64,000 bases of DNA from Roseibium limicola (lineage in GTDB: Bacteria > Pseudomonadota > Alphaproteobacteria > Rhizobiales > Stappiaceae): assembly GCF_017313085.1 (NCBI RefSeq), contig NZ_JAFLNF010000008.1, forward strand, positions 1-64,000, in the 5' to 3' direction. The notes under the pieces were generated by a model that was given only the letters and a program-made list of their open reading frames with translations, made no database searches and was not told where the DNA came from. Made by a program: the position numbers and the translations under genes. Below are positions 1 to 9,868 of the stretch, piece by piece. Each line of letters begins with the position of its first letter. The stretch's first letter is position 1.

Positions 1-2240
1 GGCAATCGAGTAGGTCACCGTGTCGCTCACATCCAGATCCTCGGCAAAGCCGGTGATCCCCACCACAGTCCCGGCAGTCGCCGTGTCCGTGATCGTGTTC
101 GCAGCACCATCCGTGTCGCTCACAGGCGTGATCGCAAACTCGTTCTCGTCGCTGATCGCAATCGTGAACGTCGCAGAGCTCGTCGAGCCGTCCGAGGACG
201 TCGCCGTCACAACGAGCGAAATACTGTCTGTCGTTTCGGCGTCCAGAGTAACCCCATCAGCAAGCGTGACTTCACCCGTGATGCCATCGACATTGAACCG
301 TGTATCGGTGGTTGAGTAGGTCACATCATCACTGACATCCAGATCTTCGGCAAAGGCCGTGACGCCGACAACCGTGCCACCAGCAGAGTTTTCCGCGATC
401 GAGTTGAGAGAGGCATCTGCATCCGAGACAGGACCGATGGAAAACTCATTCTCATCCGACAGCGTGATTGTGAAGGTGCCTGTACTGGTCGCACCATCTG
501 TCGACGTTGCAGTCACCACAAGGTCAATGGTCGGCGACGTTTCTGCATCAAGAACAGCACCGTCAGCGACCGTCACGAGGCCTGTTTCAGCATCGATCTC
601 AAACCGGGTGTCGGTGATCGAATAGGTTACGTCATCATCGGTATCCAGATCCTCAGCAAAGGCCGTAATGCCGACGACAGCGCCACCGGCGGAGTTTTCC
701 GCGACTGTATTGGCGCTCAGATCAACATCCGTCACCGGAGTGATGTCGAATTCATTGTCGTCGGACACGGTGATTGTGAAGGTAGCGTTGCTGGAAGATC
801 CGTCTGACGATGTAGCAGTGACCACAACATCAATGGATGCCTCGGTTTCCGCATCAAATACAGCACCTTCGGCAACCGTCACCACACCGGTTTCCGCGTC
901 GATTTCGAAACGCGCATCGGCGATCGTGTAGGTCACGTCATCGGTGGAATCCTGGTCCTCGGCAAAGGCAACGATGCCAACGGCATCGCCGGCCACTGCA
1001 GCCTCAGAAACGGTATTCGTTGTCAGGTCCGAATCCACCACCTGGGTGATGGCGAACTCATTGTCATCCGCAATCGTGATGGTGAAAGTCGCTGTTGACG
1101 TCGAGCCATCAGACGAAGTGGCCGTCACCACGAGGTCGATGGTTTCCAGCGTCTCCGCATCCAGGTCGGCACCGACGGCAACCGTTACAACACCGGTCTC
1201 CGGATCGATATCGAAGCGCGCGTCGTCGATGGAATAGGTCACCGTGTCCGTGGCGTCCTGGTCATCGGCAAAAGCCGTGATCCCGACAATTGTGCCACCT
1301 GTCGCGTTCTCCGTCACCGCATTGGCGGTCGCATCCACGTCTTCCACTTCCGTGAGATCGAATTCATTCGCATCATCGACGTTGAAGACGAATGTCTGAA
1401 CCGAAACACTGCCATCCGTGGAAGTCGCAGTCACCACAACAGTGATCGTGTCTTCAGTTTCCGCGTCGAATTCGGCACCATCTGCAATCGTCACGATGCC
1501 GGTGTCCGGATCGATATCGAAACGCGGGTCATCGATGGAATAGATGATTGTATCGCCCAGGTCCGGGTCGTTGGCAAAAGCCGTCAGACCGACAACGTCG
1601 CCAGCAGCCGCATCTTCGGAAAAGCCGTTTGCGTTCGGATCAATGTCCGTGACATCACCGGCGCCGGAGCCAGCCCCGCCATCAGCGGCCGCGGCATTAC
1701 CGCCACCGCCCGCACCGGAGCCTGCCTGACCATCATTGACGGAGACATCATCGCCCTCGCCCAGAGCAAACCGGGGAAAGGAGGTTTCCGGGCTGGTGTC
1801 ATTCAGGCCGTCGCTTTGCAGTCCCTGGTCCTCGTCGCCGCCGTCTTCGGCAGCGGTCTCGACAATCTCAAGAGATGAGAACGGTCCCTGCGCGGTAGAT
1901 TGAAGGTCGCCGCTGCCATCGAGACCATTGGTGTCTCCCGAGGCGTCACTCTTGCCTGCGACTTTCTCATCGCCGAGTTCGCCCTCACCATAGCCTTCAT
2001 GTTCCAGCGGCACCGCCTGAAAGAGGTTCGAGACGGTCGCTTCGCTTGAATCTCCCGAGTCCACGCTGACCGCATAATCGCTTGTCTCGTCCCCGCGATA
2101 CGGATCGGACGATTGCGCGCCGGCACGGGCCACCTCGTCACTGACGACAGGACCACCGCTCTGGTTGCCGTTTGCGTTCTGACCTGCAGCACCATTGTCG
2201 GTGTTATTGGCGTCTGGGCGTTCTGTCTCATTCGTGGACA
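1..2240 (-). CDS. Giant cadherin-like repeat adhesin, N-terminal part (runs off left edge)
   Basis: A minus-strand frame opens with ATG at 2240, six bases after a strong AGGAGGT SD, and stays open for 746 codons to the window edge, so the C-terminus is missing. Residues 1 to about 190 are Gly/Ala/Asp/Ser-rich, acidic and without a signal peptide. From about residue 193 there are six tandem units of about 102 residues, each carrying the pattern ENATGGTVVGITAFA, then YSI-D-RF-ID--TG-VTVA, then DAET, then VVTATSSDGS and a closing NEF. These are cadherin-like/VCBS-type beta domains as in large RTX adhesins. The lack of a signal peptide and the divergent type I secretion operon at 2433-7822 suggest it is exported by that system as a surface adhesin (inference). 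The missing C-terminus should hold the calcium-binding repeats and secretion signal. Confidence 0.85.
299..1670 (-). repeat. Tandem ~306-bp coding repeats of the adhesin
   Basis: The DNA repeats with a period of about 303-308 bases. The antisense of the NEF codons, for example, recurs near 130, 440, 748, 1051 and 1359. Units are similar but diverged, so they are coding repeats rather than recent exact duplications. They probably continue to the left of the window. Confidence 0.75.
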
Positions 2241-2432
2241 TGGGAGTACCTCCTAGATTTGGGCTCCATTACCACGACTGAAATTTAACAAACAAAGAAT
2301 CCACCAAGTCTAGTCATCGTAAATACTGACAATAAACGCCAAACATTATGTATTGTAGTAAATTTTTTCACACCCTCCATTAAACCATTCCGAAACAAAT
2401 ACGTGTTTACCTTCAGTAATGGAGGAAGACGA
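2241..2432. promoter_or_regulatory. AT-rich divergent promoter region of adhesin and secretion operon
   Basis: These 192 bases separate the divergent adhesin and secretion genes and are clearly more AT-rich than the flanking genes. Promoters for both must lie here. I could not define -35/-10 boxes or an operator with confidence. Confidence 0.5.
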
Positions 2433-4220
2433 ATGCGTTTATTTACTAATGGCATTTTTAAGAATGTCACACTTCCCAAGCTGAAGATCACCGCCTCCCA
2501 CGGAGTCGAGCCGATCAAGACGCCCGACCTGCCGCTTTCGGTGATCGTCGCCTCCTTGATCAGTATTATTCTTGGGTTGGCGTTACCTTTGACCATTTTG
2601 CAGGTCTATGACCGTATCTTGCCGAACAAATCGACAGATACGCTTCTGGTCCTTGCCCTTGGTTTGGTTTGCGTGCTGGTGCTCGATGCGGTTCTGAAAA
2701 TTCTGCGGAGCTTCATCGTCTCCTGGTTGTCGGCCTCTTTCAGCCATAAGGCCCACCTGGAAGCCATGCGGCGCATTCTGTACGCCCGTTCAGACCTGCG
2801 CTCCAAACTCAGTGTTTCCAAGCAGATCGAGCAACTGAAGGCTTTGCAGTCGCTTGCCGACCACTACGGCAGCCCGGCCCGTCTGCTGATCATCGATCTG
2901 CCTGCCAGCCTGGTATTCGTCGCAATTCTCTTCCTTATCGGCGGCCCGGTTGGGTTCGTTCCCATTGTCTTGCTGGGGATTTTCGCTCTGCGCACAGCAT
3001 CCCTGAACGAAAAGCTCCACCGCATGGTTGGGGAACGCACGACCCAGGATCAACGCAAGTACGACTTCCTTCTCGAAGTGCTTGCCGGCCTCGACACCAT
3101 CAAATCAATGGCCCTGGAGCCTGTCATCATGCGTCGCTTCGAGCGACTGCAACGCAGCTACAGTGAACTCGGTTACGATTACATCGAGCTTTCCAATCGG
3201 GCCCGTGATGCCTCGACCGTATTCACCTCGCTGACGACCGTCGGTGTGGTCTCGGTCGGCGCCTTCATGGTGATCTCCGGATCGATGAGCATCGGCGCAG
3301 TTGCAGCCTGTACGCTTCTCGCCGGTCAGGCTGTCCAGCCGTTGTTGCGTGGCATCAATCACTGGACCGACATGCAGCGGATCAATCACGACTATCAGGA
3401 AGCCTGCAATCTCTTCTCCCTGCCGACCGAAGACGCCTTGCCGACAGAGCAGATCCCGGTTCAGGGCCGGGTTTCCATCCAGCATCTGGAGTACTTCAAC
3501 AAGAGTGGCTCGACCGTTCACATCAGGGATCTGGAACTGACGATCAAGGCAGGGGAAAGCATCGCTGTTGCCGGGGCCGACGGAAGCGGCAGATCGCTGC
3601 TGTTACGTCTGATAAGCGGCGACCTCAAGCCGACGAGCGGCCACGTCCTGATCGACGACCACGATCTGTTTGGCCCCGCTCACCAGGCATTGCGCCGACA
3701 GATTTCCTATGTCGGCAATGATGCCCAGGTGTTCACCGGCACGATCCTGCAGAACCTGACGCTATTCGGTGTTCAGGCAGACCCGGCAAAGGCCCGGCTG
3801 GCGGCCGACCTGATCGGTCTGGAAAAGGACATTCATCTGCTGCCGCAGGGCTACGACACCATGCTTGGCGGTGGACTGGACGAGAACCTGACAACATCCT
3901 TCATCCAGCGCATCGCGATTGCCCGAGCCATTGCCGGTGAACCCCGGATCCTGTTGCTGGACGATGCCAATGGCGCATTGGACATGCCGAGCGAAACCGC
4001 GCTCATCAAAGCGCTGGAACGCATCAAGGGACAGATGACGCTCATTCTGGTCAGTCATCGCCCCTCCTTCAGAGCGATCGCCGACCGGCAAATCATCATG
4101 GATGCCGGCAAGATCACCGAGGTCAGCGCAACTCCAACCAATCCTGCCCAGGCCGGCCAAAACAAGCCTGTCCATCCAGCTCATTTTCAAACGGCCCTGC
4201 CCGCCAATTCAGTTGCGTAG
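2433..4220 (+). CDS. Type I secretion ABC protein 1 with degenerate ATPase motifs
   Basis: This 595-residue protein has an exporter-type membrane domain (about residues 30-330, several hydrophobic helices) and a C-terminal ABC domain, as in PrtD/LapB-type secretion ATPases. The start at 2433 follows GGAGGA at 2421; an upstream GTG at 2403 would overlap that SD. Visible deviations are: Walker A GADGSGRS with Arg387 instead of Lys; Q-loop Asn429 instead of Gln; signature LTTSF (486-490) instead of LSGGQ; and Asp511 instead of the catalytic Glu after Walker B Asp510. The H-loop His542 is kept. It is the first gene of an operon with a second ABC gene 22 bases downstream and an HlyD gene. It probably forms a heterodimer with the second protein and may hydrolyse ATP poorly (inference). 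Confidence 0.85.
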   Translation: MRLFTNGIFKNVTLPKLKITASHGVEPIKTPDLPLSVIVASLISIILGLALPLTILQVYDRILPNKSTDTLLVLALGLVCVLVLDAVLKILRSFIVSWLSASFSHKAHLEAMRRILYARSDLRSKLSVSKQIEQLKALQSLADHYGSPARLLIIDLPASLVFVAILFLIGGPVGFVPIVLLGIFALRTASLNEKLHRMVGERTTQDQRKYDFLLEVLAGLDTIKSMALEPVIMRRFERLQRSYSELGYDYIELSNRARDASTVFTSLTTVGVVSVGAFMVISGSMSIGAVAACTLLAGQAVQPLLRGINHWTDMQRINHDYQEACNLFSLPTEDALPTEQIPVQGRVSIQHLEYFNKSGSTVHIRDLELTIKAGESIAVAGADGSGRSLLLRLISGDLKPTSGHVLIDDHDLFGPAHQALRRQISYVGNDAQVFTGTILQNLTLFGVQADPAKARLAADLIGLEKDIHLLPQGYDTMLGGGLDENLTTSFIQRIAIARAIAGEPRILLLDDANGALDMPSETALIKALERIKGQMTLILVSHRPSFRAIADRQIIMDAGKITEVSATPTNPAQAGQNKPVHPAHFQTALPANSVA

Positions 4221-4242
4221 CCTGTGAGCTAAGGAAAACGCC

Positions 4243-6420
4243 ATGTCACTTTCAGCATTCACCTCAGACACTCCCATCAGGCCCGGCTCCCCCAGTGCTG
4301 CAAAACCAGCCGACCTCGAAACACGGCTGCACGAACACTCCAGTGGCAACGGCCCCATCAGCGCGGCCGAAGCCTGCATCCTGCCGTTGCTGAAGGCTTT
4401 GCGGTGGGACGGGCTGGAAAGACACCTGTTCGAAGCCCTGCCGCATCTGGAACCAGTCCAAACAATCTACGAGCTGAGGGCGGTTCTGACACGACTGAAT
4501 TACCAGACGGATCGCAAGATACGTCGGCTGGGCAGCATGACTGCAGAAAACCTGCCATGCCTACTGGCAACGAAAGATAACATCTACGTCTGCCTTAACC
4601 AGACGGGTGAGGGTTACATGCGCGCTTATAGCGGCGCCGAGCAAAAGGAAGTTCTCCTGCCACTGAGCCAATCCGGCGAGACATTCCTGATCGACCAACT
4701 TGGGCAGTCCTTCAAGAGTTCAGCCCAGTTCAAACATTGGTCATCCAGGCTGTTCCATCAGTTTCGCGGCACACTGGTCCGAATTTTCGTCGTCGGTCTG
4801 CTCACAAATATGCTTGCGCTGGCGCTGCCTCTCTTCGTCATGACGGTTTACGACAAGGCGATGGGCGCCAAGTCGATCCCGGTGCTGGTCACGCTGTTGA
4901 TCGGCATCGCGCTGATCTTTGTGCTCGACGGATTGACCAAGATCACCAAGTCGCGCCTACAGGCGTATTTCGGCACGCGCCTCGACAGCGTCATTGCCAA
5001 CACGACCTTTCGGCATTTTCTGCATTTGCCACTTCCGCTGACGGTCAATGCCCCCATCGGCTCGCAGATCACACGGCTTCGCCAGTTCGAAGGTGTACGT
5101 GACATCTTTCACGGAAATCTGGCCAACGCACTGATTAACCTGCCATTTTCTGCAATTTTCGTCGTCACTCTTGCGATCATTGGCGGCAAGCTGGCTCTGC
5201 TTCCAGCCGGACTTCTGCTGTGCTACACGCTGGCCGCCTTTGTGCTGGTACCTCGCATGAAACAGGCCATCAACGTGACCGGCGAAGCCAAGTCGCGACT
5301 GCAGAACCTCACCGTAGAAAGTCTGCACAAGACAAAGGAAATCCGGGGGCTGTCCGCCAATGAAATCTGGCTGGACAAGTACCGCAATGTCTACGCCGAG
5401 TTCGCCCGCAAGAACCTCCACACCCGGATGTTCTCCACCGTCATGCAAATCCTGTCGCAAACATCGATGACCGCCTGCGGCATCGGCGTGCTGGCGCTTG
5501 GCGCCGTCCAGGTGATTGATGGCAACCTGACCCCCGGCGCCCTGATCGCCGTCATGGCTCTGTCCTGGCGCTCCCTCAACCCGATGCATCAGGCCTTCCT
5601 CAGCCTGACCCAGCTTGGTCTGGCGCAACAGGCGATCGAACGCATCAACGGCTTGCTGAAAATCCCGCTTGAGCGGGAGCCCGGCGCCCTGCCCAGCCTT
5701 CAGCGCTCGCTGCAGGGCACACTGCGCATGTCGTCTCTGGTTCTACGCTATCCAGGCCGCCAGGAACCCGCGCTTCGCAACCTGACCCTTGCGGTTGAAA
5801 AGGGTGAAGTATTGGCAGTGACCGGGCCCAGTGGCTCCGGCAAGACCACGTTGATCCGCGCCCTTCTGGGCCTGTACAGACCCCAGATGGGAGCAATCCT
5901 CGTTGACAATCTGGACACCCGCCAGCTTGACCCCGGCGAATGGCGCTACTGCATCGGCTACGCACCGGACGACTATGACTTCTTTTATGGCACCATCGCC
6001 CAGAACCTGCGCATGGCGGATCCGCAGGCCGACCAGCAGCAGCTTCTGGAGTGCTTCTCCGAGTTTGGCCTGGATGAATATACGGACCTGCTGCCCGAAG
6101 GTTTGGAAACCCGTTTGACCGCCGGTCTGTTGCAGCGTGTTCCCGACAACGTCAAGCAGCGCATTCTGCTCGCCCGCGCATTTCTTCGGCCTGCCCCGAT
6201 CTACCTGCTGGACAACCCCGCCGGAAACCTCGACCGGGACGGCGACCGCCTGCTGATGGAAAAGATCGAGCGTGTGCGTGGTCACTCGACAGTCATCATG
6301 ACGACCTACCGGCCCAGCCACATGAAGATGGCTGAAAATGTCGCCTATCTGCAAAACGGCCAGGTCTCGATCTACGGCCCTCCGGGCGAAGTCCTGGACG
6401 AGATCATGCAAAAGAACTGA
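4243..6420 (+). CDS. Type I secretion ABC protein 2 with N-terminal extension and degenerate ATPase motifs
   Basis: This 725-residue protein follows SD AAGGA after a 22-base gap. Residues about 40-150 form an N-terminal domain resembling the C39-peptidase-like domain of LapB/HlyB-type exporters, with no clear catalytic Cys/His pair. A membrane domain (about 175-460) and an ABC domain follow. Walker A GPSGSGKT is intact (Lys534). Other motifs are eroded: Q-loop Asp576, VPDNV (633-637) in place of LSGGQ, Asn658 in place of catalytic Glu after Asp657, and Tyr689 in place of the H-loop His. A paired two-ABC exporter recalls the RtxB/RtxE pair of Vibrio cholerae, but here neither half looks catalytically complete. 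Its likely substrate is the divergent adhesin. Confidence 0.85.
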   Translation: MSLSAFTSDTPIRPGSPSAAKPADLETRLHEHSSGNGPISAAEACILPLLKALRWDGLERHLFEALPHLEPVQTIYELRAVLTRLNYQTDRKIRRLGSMTAENLPCLLATKDNIYVCLNQTGEGYMRAYSGAEQKEVLLPLSQSGETFLIDQLGQSFKSSAQFKHWSSRLFHQFRGTLVRIFVVGLLTNMLALALPLFVMTVYDKAMGAKSIPVLVTLLIGIALIFVLDGLTKITKSRLQAYFGTRLDSVIANTTFRHFLHLPLPLTVNAPIGSQITRLRQFEGVRDIFHGNLANALINLPFSAIFVVTLAIIGGKLALLPAGLLLCYTLAAFVLVPRMKQAINVTGEAKSRLQNLTVESLHKTKEIRGLSANEIWLDKYRNVYAEFARKNLHTRMFSTVMQILSQTSMTACGIGVLALGAVQVIDGNLTPGALIAVMALSWRSLNPMHQAFLSLTQLGLAQQAIERINGLLKIPLEREPGALPSLQRSLQGTLRMSSLVLRYPGRQEPALRNLTLAVEKGEVLAVTGPSGSGKTTLIRALLGLYRPQMGAILVDNLDTRQLDPGEWRYCIGYAPDDYDFFYGTIAQNLRMADPQADQQQLLECFSEFGLDEYTDLLPEGLETRLTAGLLQRVPDNVKQRILLARAFLRPAPIYLLDNPAGNLDRDGDRLLMEKIERVRGHSTVIMTTYRPSHMKMAENVAYLQNGQVSIYGPPGEVLDEIMQKN

Positions 6421-6487
6421 CAAGCCCGTCCTCCCAATTGCCAGGTTCAAAGTCCCCAAAAAGGGCAGCGTAACAAAGGTTAGTACT

Positions 6488-7822
6488 ATGAGTGACAGCA
6501 AGGATACCCTGCACAAGGCAGTCTACGGACGTGTTGGACTGCCGCTTGAGCTAGAAGACGGAGCTCCGCCCGAGCTCTATTCCCGCCTGTTGTATGCACT
6601 CGCGGGGACCACGGTTGCCCTTCTGATCTGGGCCTCGATCGGTCAGATCAGGGAAGTCGCCCACACGATTGGCGACATCAAGCCGACGGGGAACCTGATG
6701 TCGGTGGAACACCTTGAAGGCGGTATCGTTCGCGAGCTTCTGGTGCGGGAGGGAGACTGGGTCAAAGCCGGCCAACCTCTGGCCCGCCTTGAAAAGGAAG
6801 ACACCACCACCGAACTGGCCCGCATTGAAAGCCGCCTGCGCTACCTCACCCTGGAAGAAGAGCGACTGCTTGCCCAGGAGTACAATGGTGATGCCCAGAT
6901 CGGCCTGCGACTGCAGTCCGGCCTCAATGACTTGAGCAGTCAGCAACGCGACGCCTTGCGCGCCAACCGACAAGCTCTGTCCGACGAACAGGCAACGCTT
7001 GCCGCCCGCGTCGCCCAAAAAGAAGCCGAAATCCTCAGCCTCGAACGTCAGCTCACACTGCAAGAAAGTCAGGTGGCGCTGGAAAAGGAAAAGTTCGACA
7101 TCCAGGCTAAGTTGCTGGAAGACGGTTTCACCTCCCGTCGGCGATTCCTTGATGCCCAGAGCGAATATCAACGCGCGCTTCTGACCCAGCAGCAGACCTC
7201 CGGCAACCTGGCTTCCAGTCGTGAAATGTTGGCAGAAGCCCTGGCCAGCCTGTCCCACGCCGGTGCGCAGGTTAATCGCGACGTCGCCGATGAGCGTTCG
7301 CGGATTGCTCAGGAGCGCAATGAGCTCAACCAGGAAGCAAGAAAAGCCAAGGATCGTCAGAACCGGTTGTTCGTGAAGGCGCCGATTGACGGCTATATCC
7401 AGCTTGTCGGTCAGTCCGGACGCGGCGCGGTGGTCAATCCGGGCGATCTGATTGCCGAAATCGTCCCGGATTCAGAGAACCTCGTCGCAGAGGTAAGGGT
7501 CAATCCCAAGGACATCGGCCATATCGAAGTGGGTCATGAGGCCGACATAACGGTCACCAGTTACGACACCAACATCCAGGGGACGATCACCGGCAAGGTC
7601 GGCACAATCTCCGCTTCCAGTTTCGAGGATGAAAACGGTGACTACTACTTCAAGGCGATCATCAACTTCACCGGAAACACCATCGGCGAAGGCTCCAATA
7701 CCCGTCCAGTCAGGCCCGGAATGCAGGTGAACGCCCAAATAATCACAGGGTCCAAATCTATCCTGCAATACATCCTGAACCCTGTCACCCGCGCCATGCG
7801 CACGATCTTTACGGAACGCTGA
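6488..7822 (+). CDS. HlyD-family type I secretion membrane fusion protein
   Basis: This 444-residue periplasmic adaptor links the inner-membrane ABC exporter to an outer-membrane TolC-type channel, which is not encoded in the window. One membrane segment lies at about residues 35-57, followed by the split lipoyl motif (VEHLEGGIVRELLVREGD), a long Gln/Glu/Arg-rich coiled coil (about 110-290), and the second half with APIDGYIQ. The beta-barrel domain ends in the typical HlyD region. The longest frame opens at 6338 inside the previous gene; ATG at 6488 with AAAGG upstream gives the normal family N-terminus. It is the last gene of the operon. Confidence 0.9.
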   Translation: MSDSKDTLHKAVYGRVGLPLELEDGAPPELYSRLLYALAGTTVALLIWASIGQIREVAHTIGDIKPTGNLMSVEHLEGGIVRELLVREGDWVKAGQPLARLEKEDTTTELARIESRLRYLTLEEERLLAQEYNGDAQIGLRLQSGLNDLSSQQRDALRANRQALSDEQATLAARVAQKEAEILSLERQLTLQESQVALEKEKFDIQAKLLEDGFTSRRRFLDAQSEYQRALLTQQQTSGNLASSREMLAEALASLSHAGAQVNRDVADERSRIAQERNELNQEARKAKDRQNRLFVKAPIDGYIQLVGQSGRGAVVNPGDLIAEIVPDSENLVAEVRVNPKDIGHIEVGHEADITVTSYDTNIQGTITGKVGTISASSFEDENGDYYFKAIINFTGNTIGEGSNTRPVRPGMQVNAQIITGSKSILQYILNPVTRAMRTIFTER

Positions 7823-7863
7823 CGACAAGATCAGGCCCCATCGACCGTAATGTAGTGCAAACG

Positions 7864-7898
7864 AAAAACCCCGGGGGCTTGCGCCTCCGGGGTTTTTT
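7864..7898 (+). terminator. Rho-independent terminator, usable from both strands
   Basis: A GC-rich stem (ACCCCGGGGGC pairing with GCCTCCGGGGT) is flanked by an A-run before and six T after. It lies between the convergent HlyD gene and the importer ATPase gene and can serve both. Confidence 0.85.
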
Positions 7899-7926
7899 GC
7901 ATCTTCATTGCGACAACGGACACAGC

Positions 7927-8958
7927 CTAGTGGCTGTTGGGCGTCACCATGGCCGAAATCGCCTGCTGCATGCTTAGCGAGCCCAACGGCTTGCCGGATT
8001 TATCGACCACATTGGCGATGGCGTGACCGGATTCGGCAAACTGCTTCGCCGCCTCTTCCAGCAAGATGCCTTGTTGCAGAACCATATCGGTCTCAGCCAC
8101 CTCGCCTCTGTCCATTACTGTATCCACCAGGATCACCCGGCCCCGGTTCACTTCCTGAACAAAGTTCGAGATGTACTCGTCTGCCGGACGAAGAACGATT
8201 TCCTGACCGCTCCCCTGCTGAATGACGGCACCGTCGCGAAGGATGGCGATCTTGTCGCCGAGGCGCAGGGCCTCATCCAGATCGTGCGTGATGAAGACAA
8301 TCGTCTTGTGCAGCTCTTGCTGAAGATCGAGCAGAACCGTCTGCATATCCATGCGGATCAGAGGATCGAGAGCCGAGAAGGCCTCATCCATCAGCAGAAT
8401 GTCCGCATCATTGGTCAAGGCACGGGCCAGACCAACGCGCTGCTGCATGCCGCCGGAAAGCTGGTTCGGATAATTATCCTCAAAGCCATCCAGCCCAACA
8501 CGCGAGATCCACTGGGCAGCTTTCGCTTCTGCTTTCTTGCCGCTGATGCCCTGGATTTCCAGACCATAAACGGTGTTCTGCATGACGGTCCGATGCGGCA
8601 GCAGCGCGAACTTCTGGAACACCATCGCCGTTCTGTGACGACGGAATTCCCGTAGTTCCGATGTGCTCATCTTGCAGACATCCTGCTCACCGTAGAGCAC
8701 TTCGCCCGCAGTCGGATCAATCAGCCTGTTGATGTGGCGGATCAGTGTGGACTTGCCGGAGCCAGAAAGCCCCATCACCACGGTGATCTTGCCGCCCGGC
8801 ATCGAGATGTTGATGTCGTTCAGGCCAAGCACATGGTTGTGCTTTTCGTTGAGCTCCTGCTTCGACATGCCATTGATAACCCGCTCCACCATCGACGCGC
8901 CATCCGGCCCGAAGATCTTGTACAGGTTCTTGATTTCAATTCCGTGCGGCTCAGCCAT
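7927..8958 (-). CDS. Glycine betaine/proline-type ABC importer, ATPase (ProV/OpuAA-like)
   Basis: This 343-residue ATPase belongs to a quaternary-amine importer. Walker A is GLSGSGKS, the signature LSGGMQQR, and Walker B is followed by DEAFSALDP, typical of ProV/OpuAA. After the ABC domain a C-terminal region of about 90 residues resembles the regulatory CBS-type tail of the family. The ATG at 8958 has SD GAGGTGG and overlaps the end of the permease gene by 8 bases, so translation is probably coupled. A longer frame to 9036 has no support. Substrate may be glycine betaine, proline or choline. Confidence 0.9.
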   Translation of the reverse strand: MAEPHGIEIKNLYKIFGPDGASMVERVINGMSKQELNEKHNHVLGLNDINISMPGGKITVVMGLSGSGKSTLIRHINRLIDPTAGEVLYGEQDVCKMSTSELREFRRHRTAMVFQKFALLPHRTVMQNTVYGLEIQGISGKKAEAKAAQWISRVGLDGFEDNYPNQLSGGMQQRVGLARALTNDADILLMDEAFSALDPLIRMDMQTVLLDLQQELHKTIVFITHDLDEALRLGDKIAILRDGAVIQQGSGQEIVLRPADEYISNFVQEVNRGRVILVDTVMDRGEVAETDMVLQQGILLEEAAKQFAESGHAIANVVDKSGKPLGSLSMQQAISAMVTPNSH

Positions 8959-9835
8959 GGACCACCTCTGAATGCTTCTGAAGGCGCTTGCCATAGGCTT
9001 GAGTAGCCCGGTCGAAAATGATGGCGATGGCAACAATGGCCAGACCGTTCATCACACCCATGGTGAAGTACTGGTTGTTAATTGCCTGCAAGACCGGCTG
9101 GCCAAGACCCTTCACACCGATCATCGAAGCCACCACGACCATTGCCAGAGACATCATGATGCACTGGTTGATACCAGCCATGATCGTCGGCAAAGCCAGA
9201 GGCAGCTGAACGTTCAGCAACTTCTGCCGACCTGACGAGCCGAAGGCATCGGCGGCTTCCAGCACGTCCGGGTCCACCAGTCTGATCCCCAGGTTGGTCA
9301 GTCGGATCATCGGTGGAATCGCATAGATCACAACGGCGATCACGCCGGGAACCTTGCCCAGACCGAAGATCATCACCACCGGAATGAGATAGACGAAGCT
9401 TGGCATGGTCTGCATCAGGTCGAGCACCGGATTGACGACAGATTGCATCCGGTCCGACCGCGCCATGGCAATCCCGACCGGAATACCAAGCACCACCGCG
9501 ACCATCGTACATACCGTCACCACGGCAATGGTGCGCATGGTGTCTTCCCACATACCGAAGTAGCCAATGAGCAAAAGCGCGATGGTCGCCCCGAGGGAGA
9601 TCTTCACGCTGCGGCTGAGGAGAAACACGATACCCACCAACCCGATCAGGACGAGAGGCCAGGGCGATTGAATAAGGAGGGTTTCGAGCCACACCAGAAA
9701 ATCTTCCAGCGGCTCAAAAATACGTTCGAGGGCGGGACCGTAGGCCCGCGTGAATTCACGAAACGAGCCATCGATGGCAACGCGCAGGTCGCGAAGATCG
9801 GCACGGCCTAGAGATGGAAATTCGATCCAGTCCAT
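8951..9835 (-). CDS. Glycine betaine/proline-type ABC importer, permease (ProW/OpuAB-like)
   Basis: This 294-residue inner-membrane permease has about 6-7 hydrophobic helices. The binding-protein-dependent transport signature lies in the loop around DVLEAADAFGSSGRQKLLNV, the EAA motif that contacts the ATPase. Length and N-terminus (a region before the first helix at about 60) match ProW/OpuAB proteins. It sits between the binding protein and ATPase genes in one operon. Confidence 0.92.
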   Translation of the reverse strand: MDWIEFPSLGRADLRDLRVAIDGSFREFTRAYGPALERIFEPLEDFLVWLETLLIQSPWPLVLIGLVGIVFLLSRSVKISLGATIALLLIGYFGMWEDTMRTIAVVTVCTMVAVVLGIPVGIAMARSDRMQSVVNPVLDLMQTMPSFVYLIPVVMIFGLGKVPGVIAVVIYAIPPMIRLTNLGIRLVDPDVLEAADAFGSSGRQKLLNVQLPLALPTIMAGINQCIMMSLAMVVVASMIGVKGLGQPVLQAINNQYFTMGVMNGLAIVAIAIIFDRATQAYGKRLQKHSEVVHG

Positions 9836-9868
9836 GATGTGTTCCTGGTTGTCTGGAGGTTCCTGAAA

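Noticed and set aside
299-1670. Regular repeats considered as a CRISPR array or non-coding satellite
   Set aside because: The period (about 306 bases) and codon-phase conservation show protein-domain repeats; there are no short identical repeats with unique spacers.
1803-2231. 142-codon minus-strand frame over the adhesin N-terminus
   Set aside because: The adjacent frame from 2240 has a strong SD and leads directly into the repeats; this one is Arg-rich and has no SD.
6338-6487. Longer start of the HlyD gene inside the preceding ABC gene
   Set aside because: The extra 50 residues are Arg/Lys-rich shadow sequence; ATG 6488 has an SD and the normal family N-terminus.
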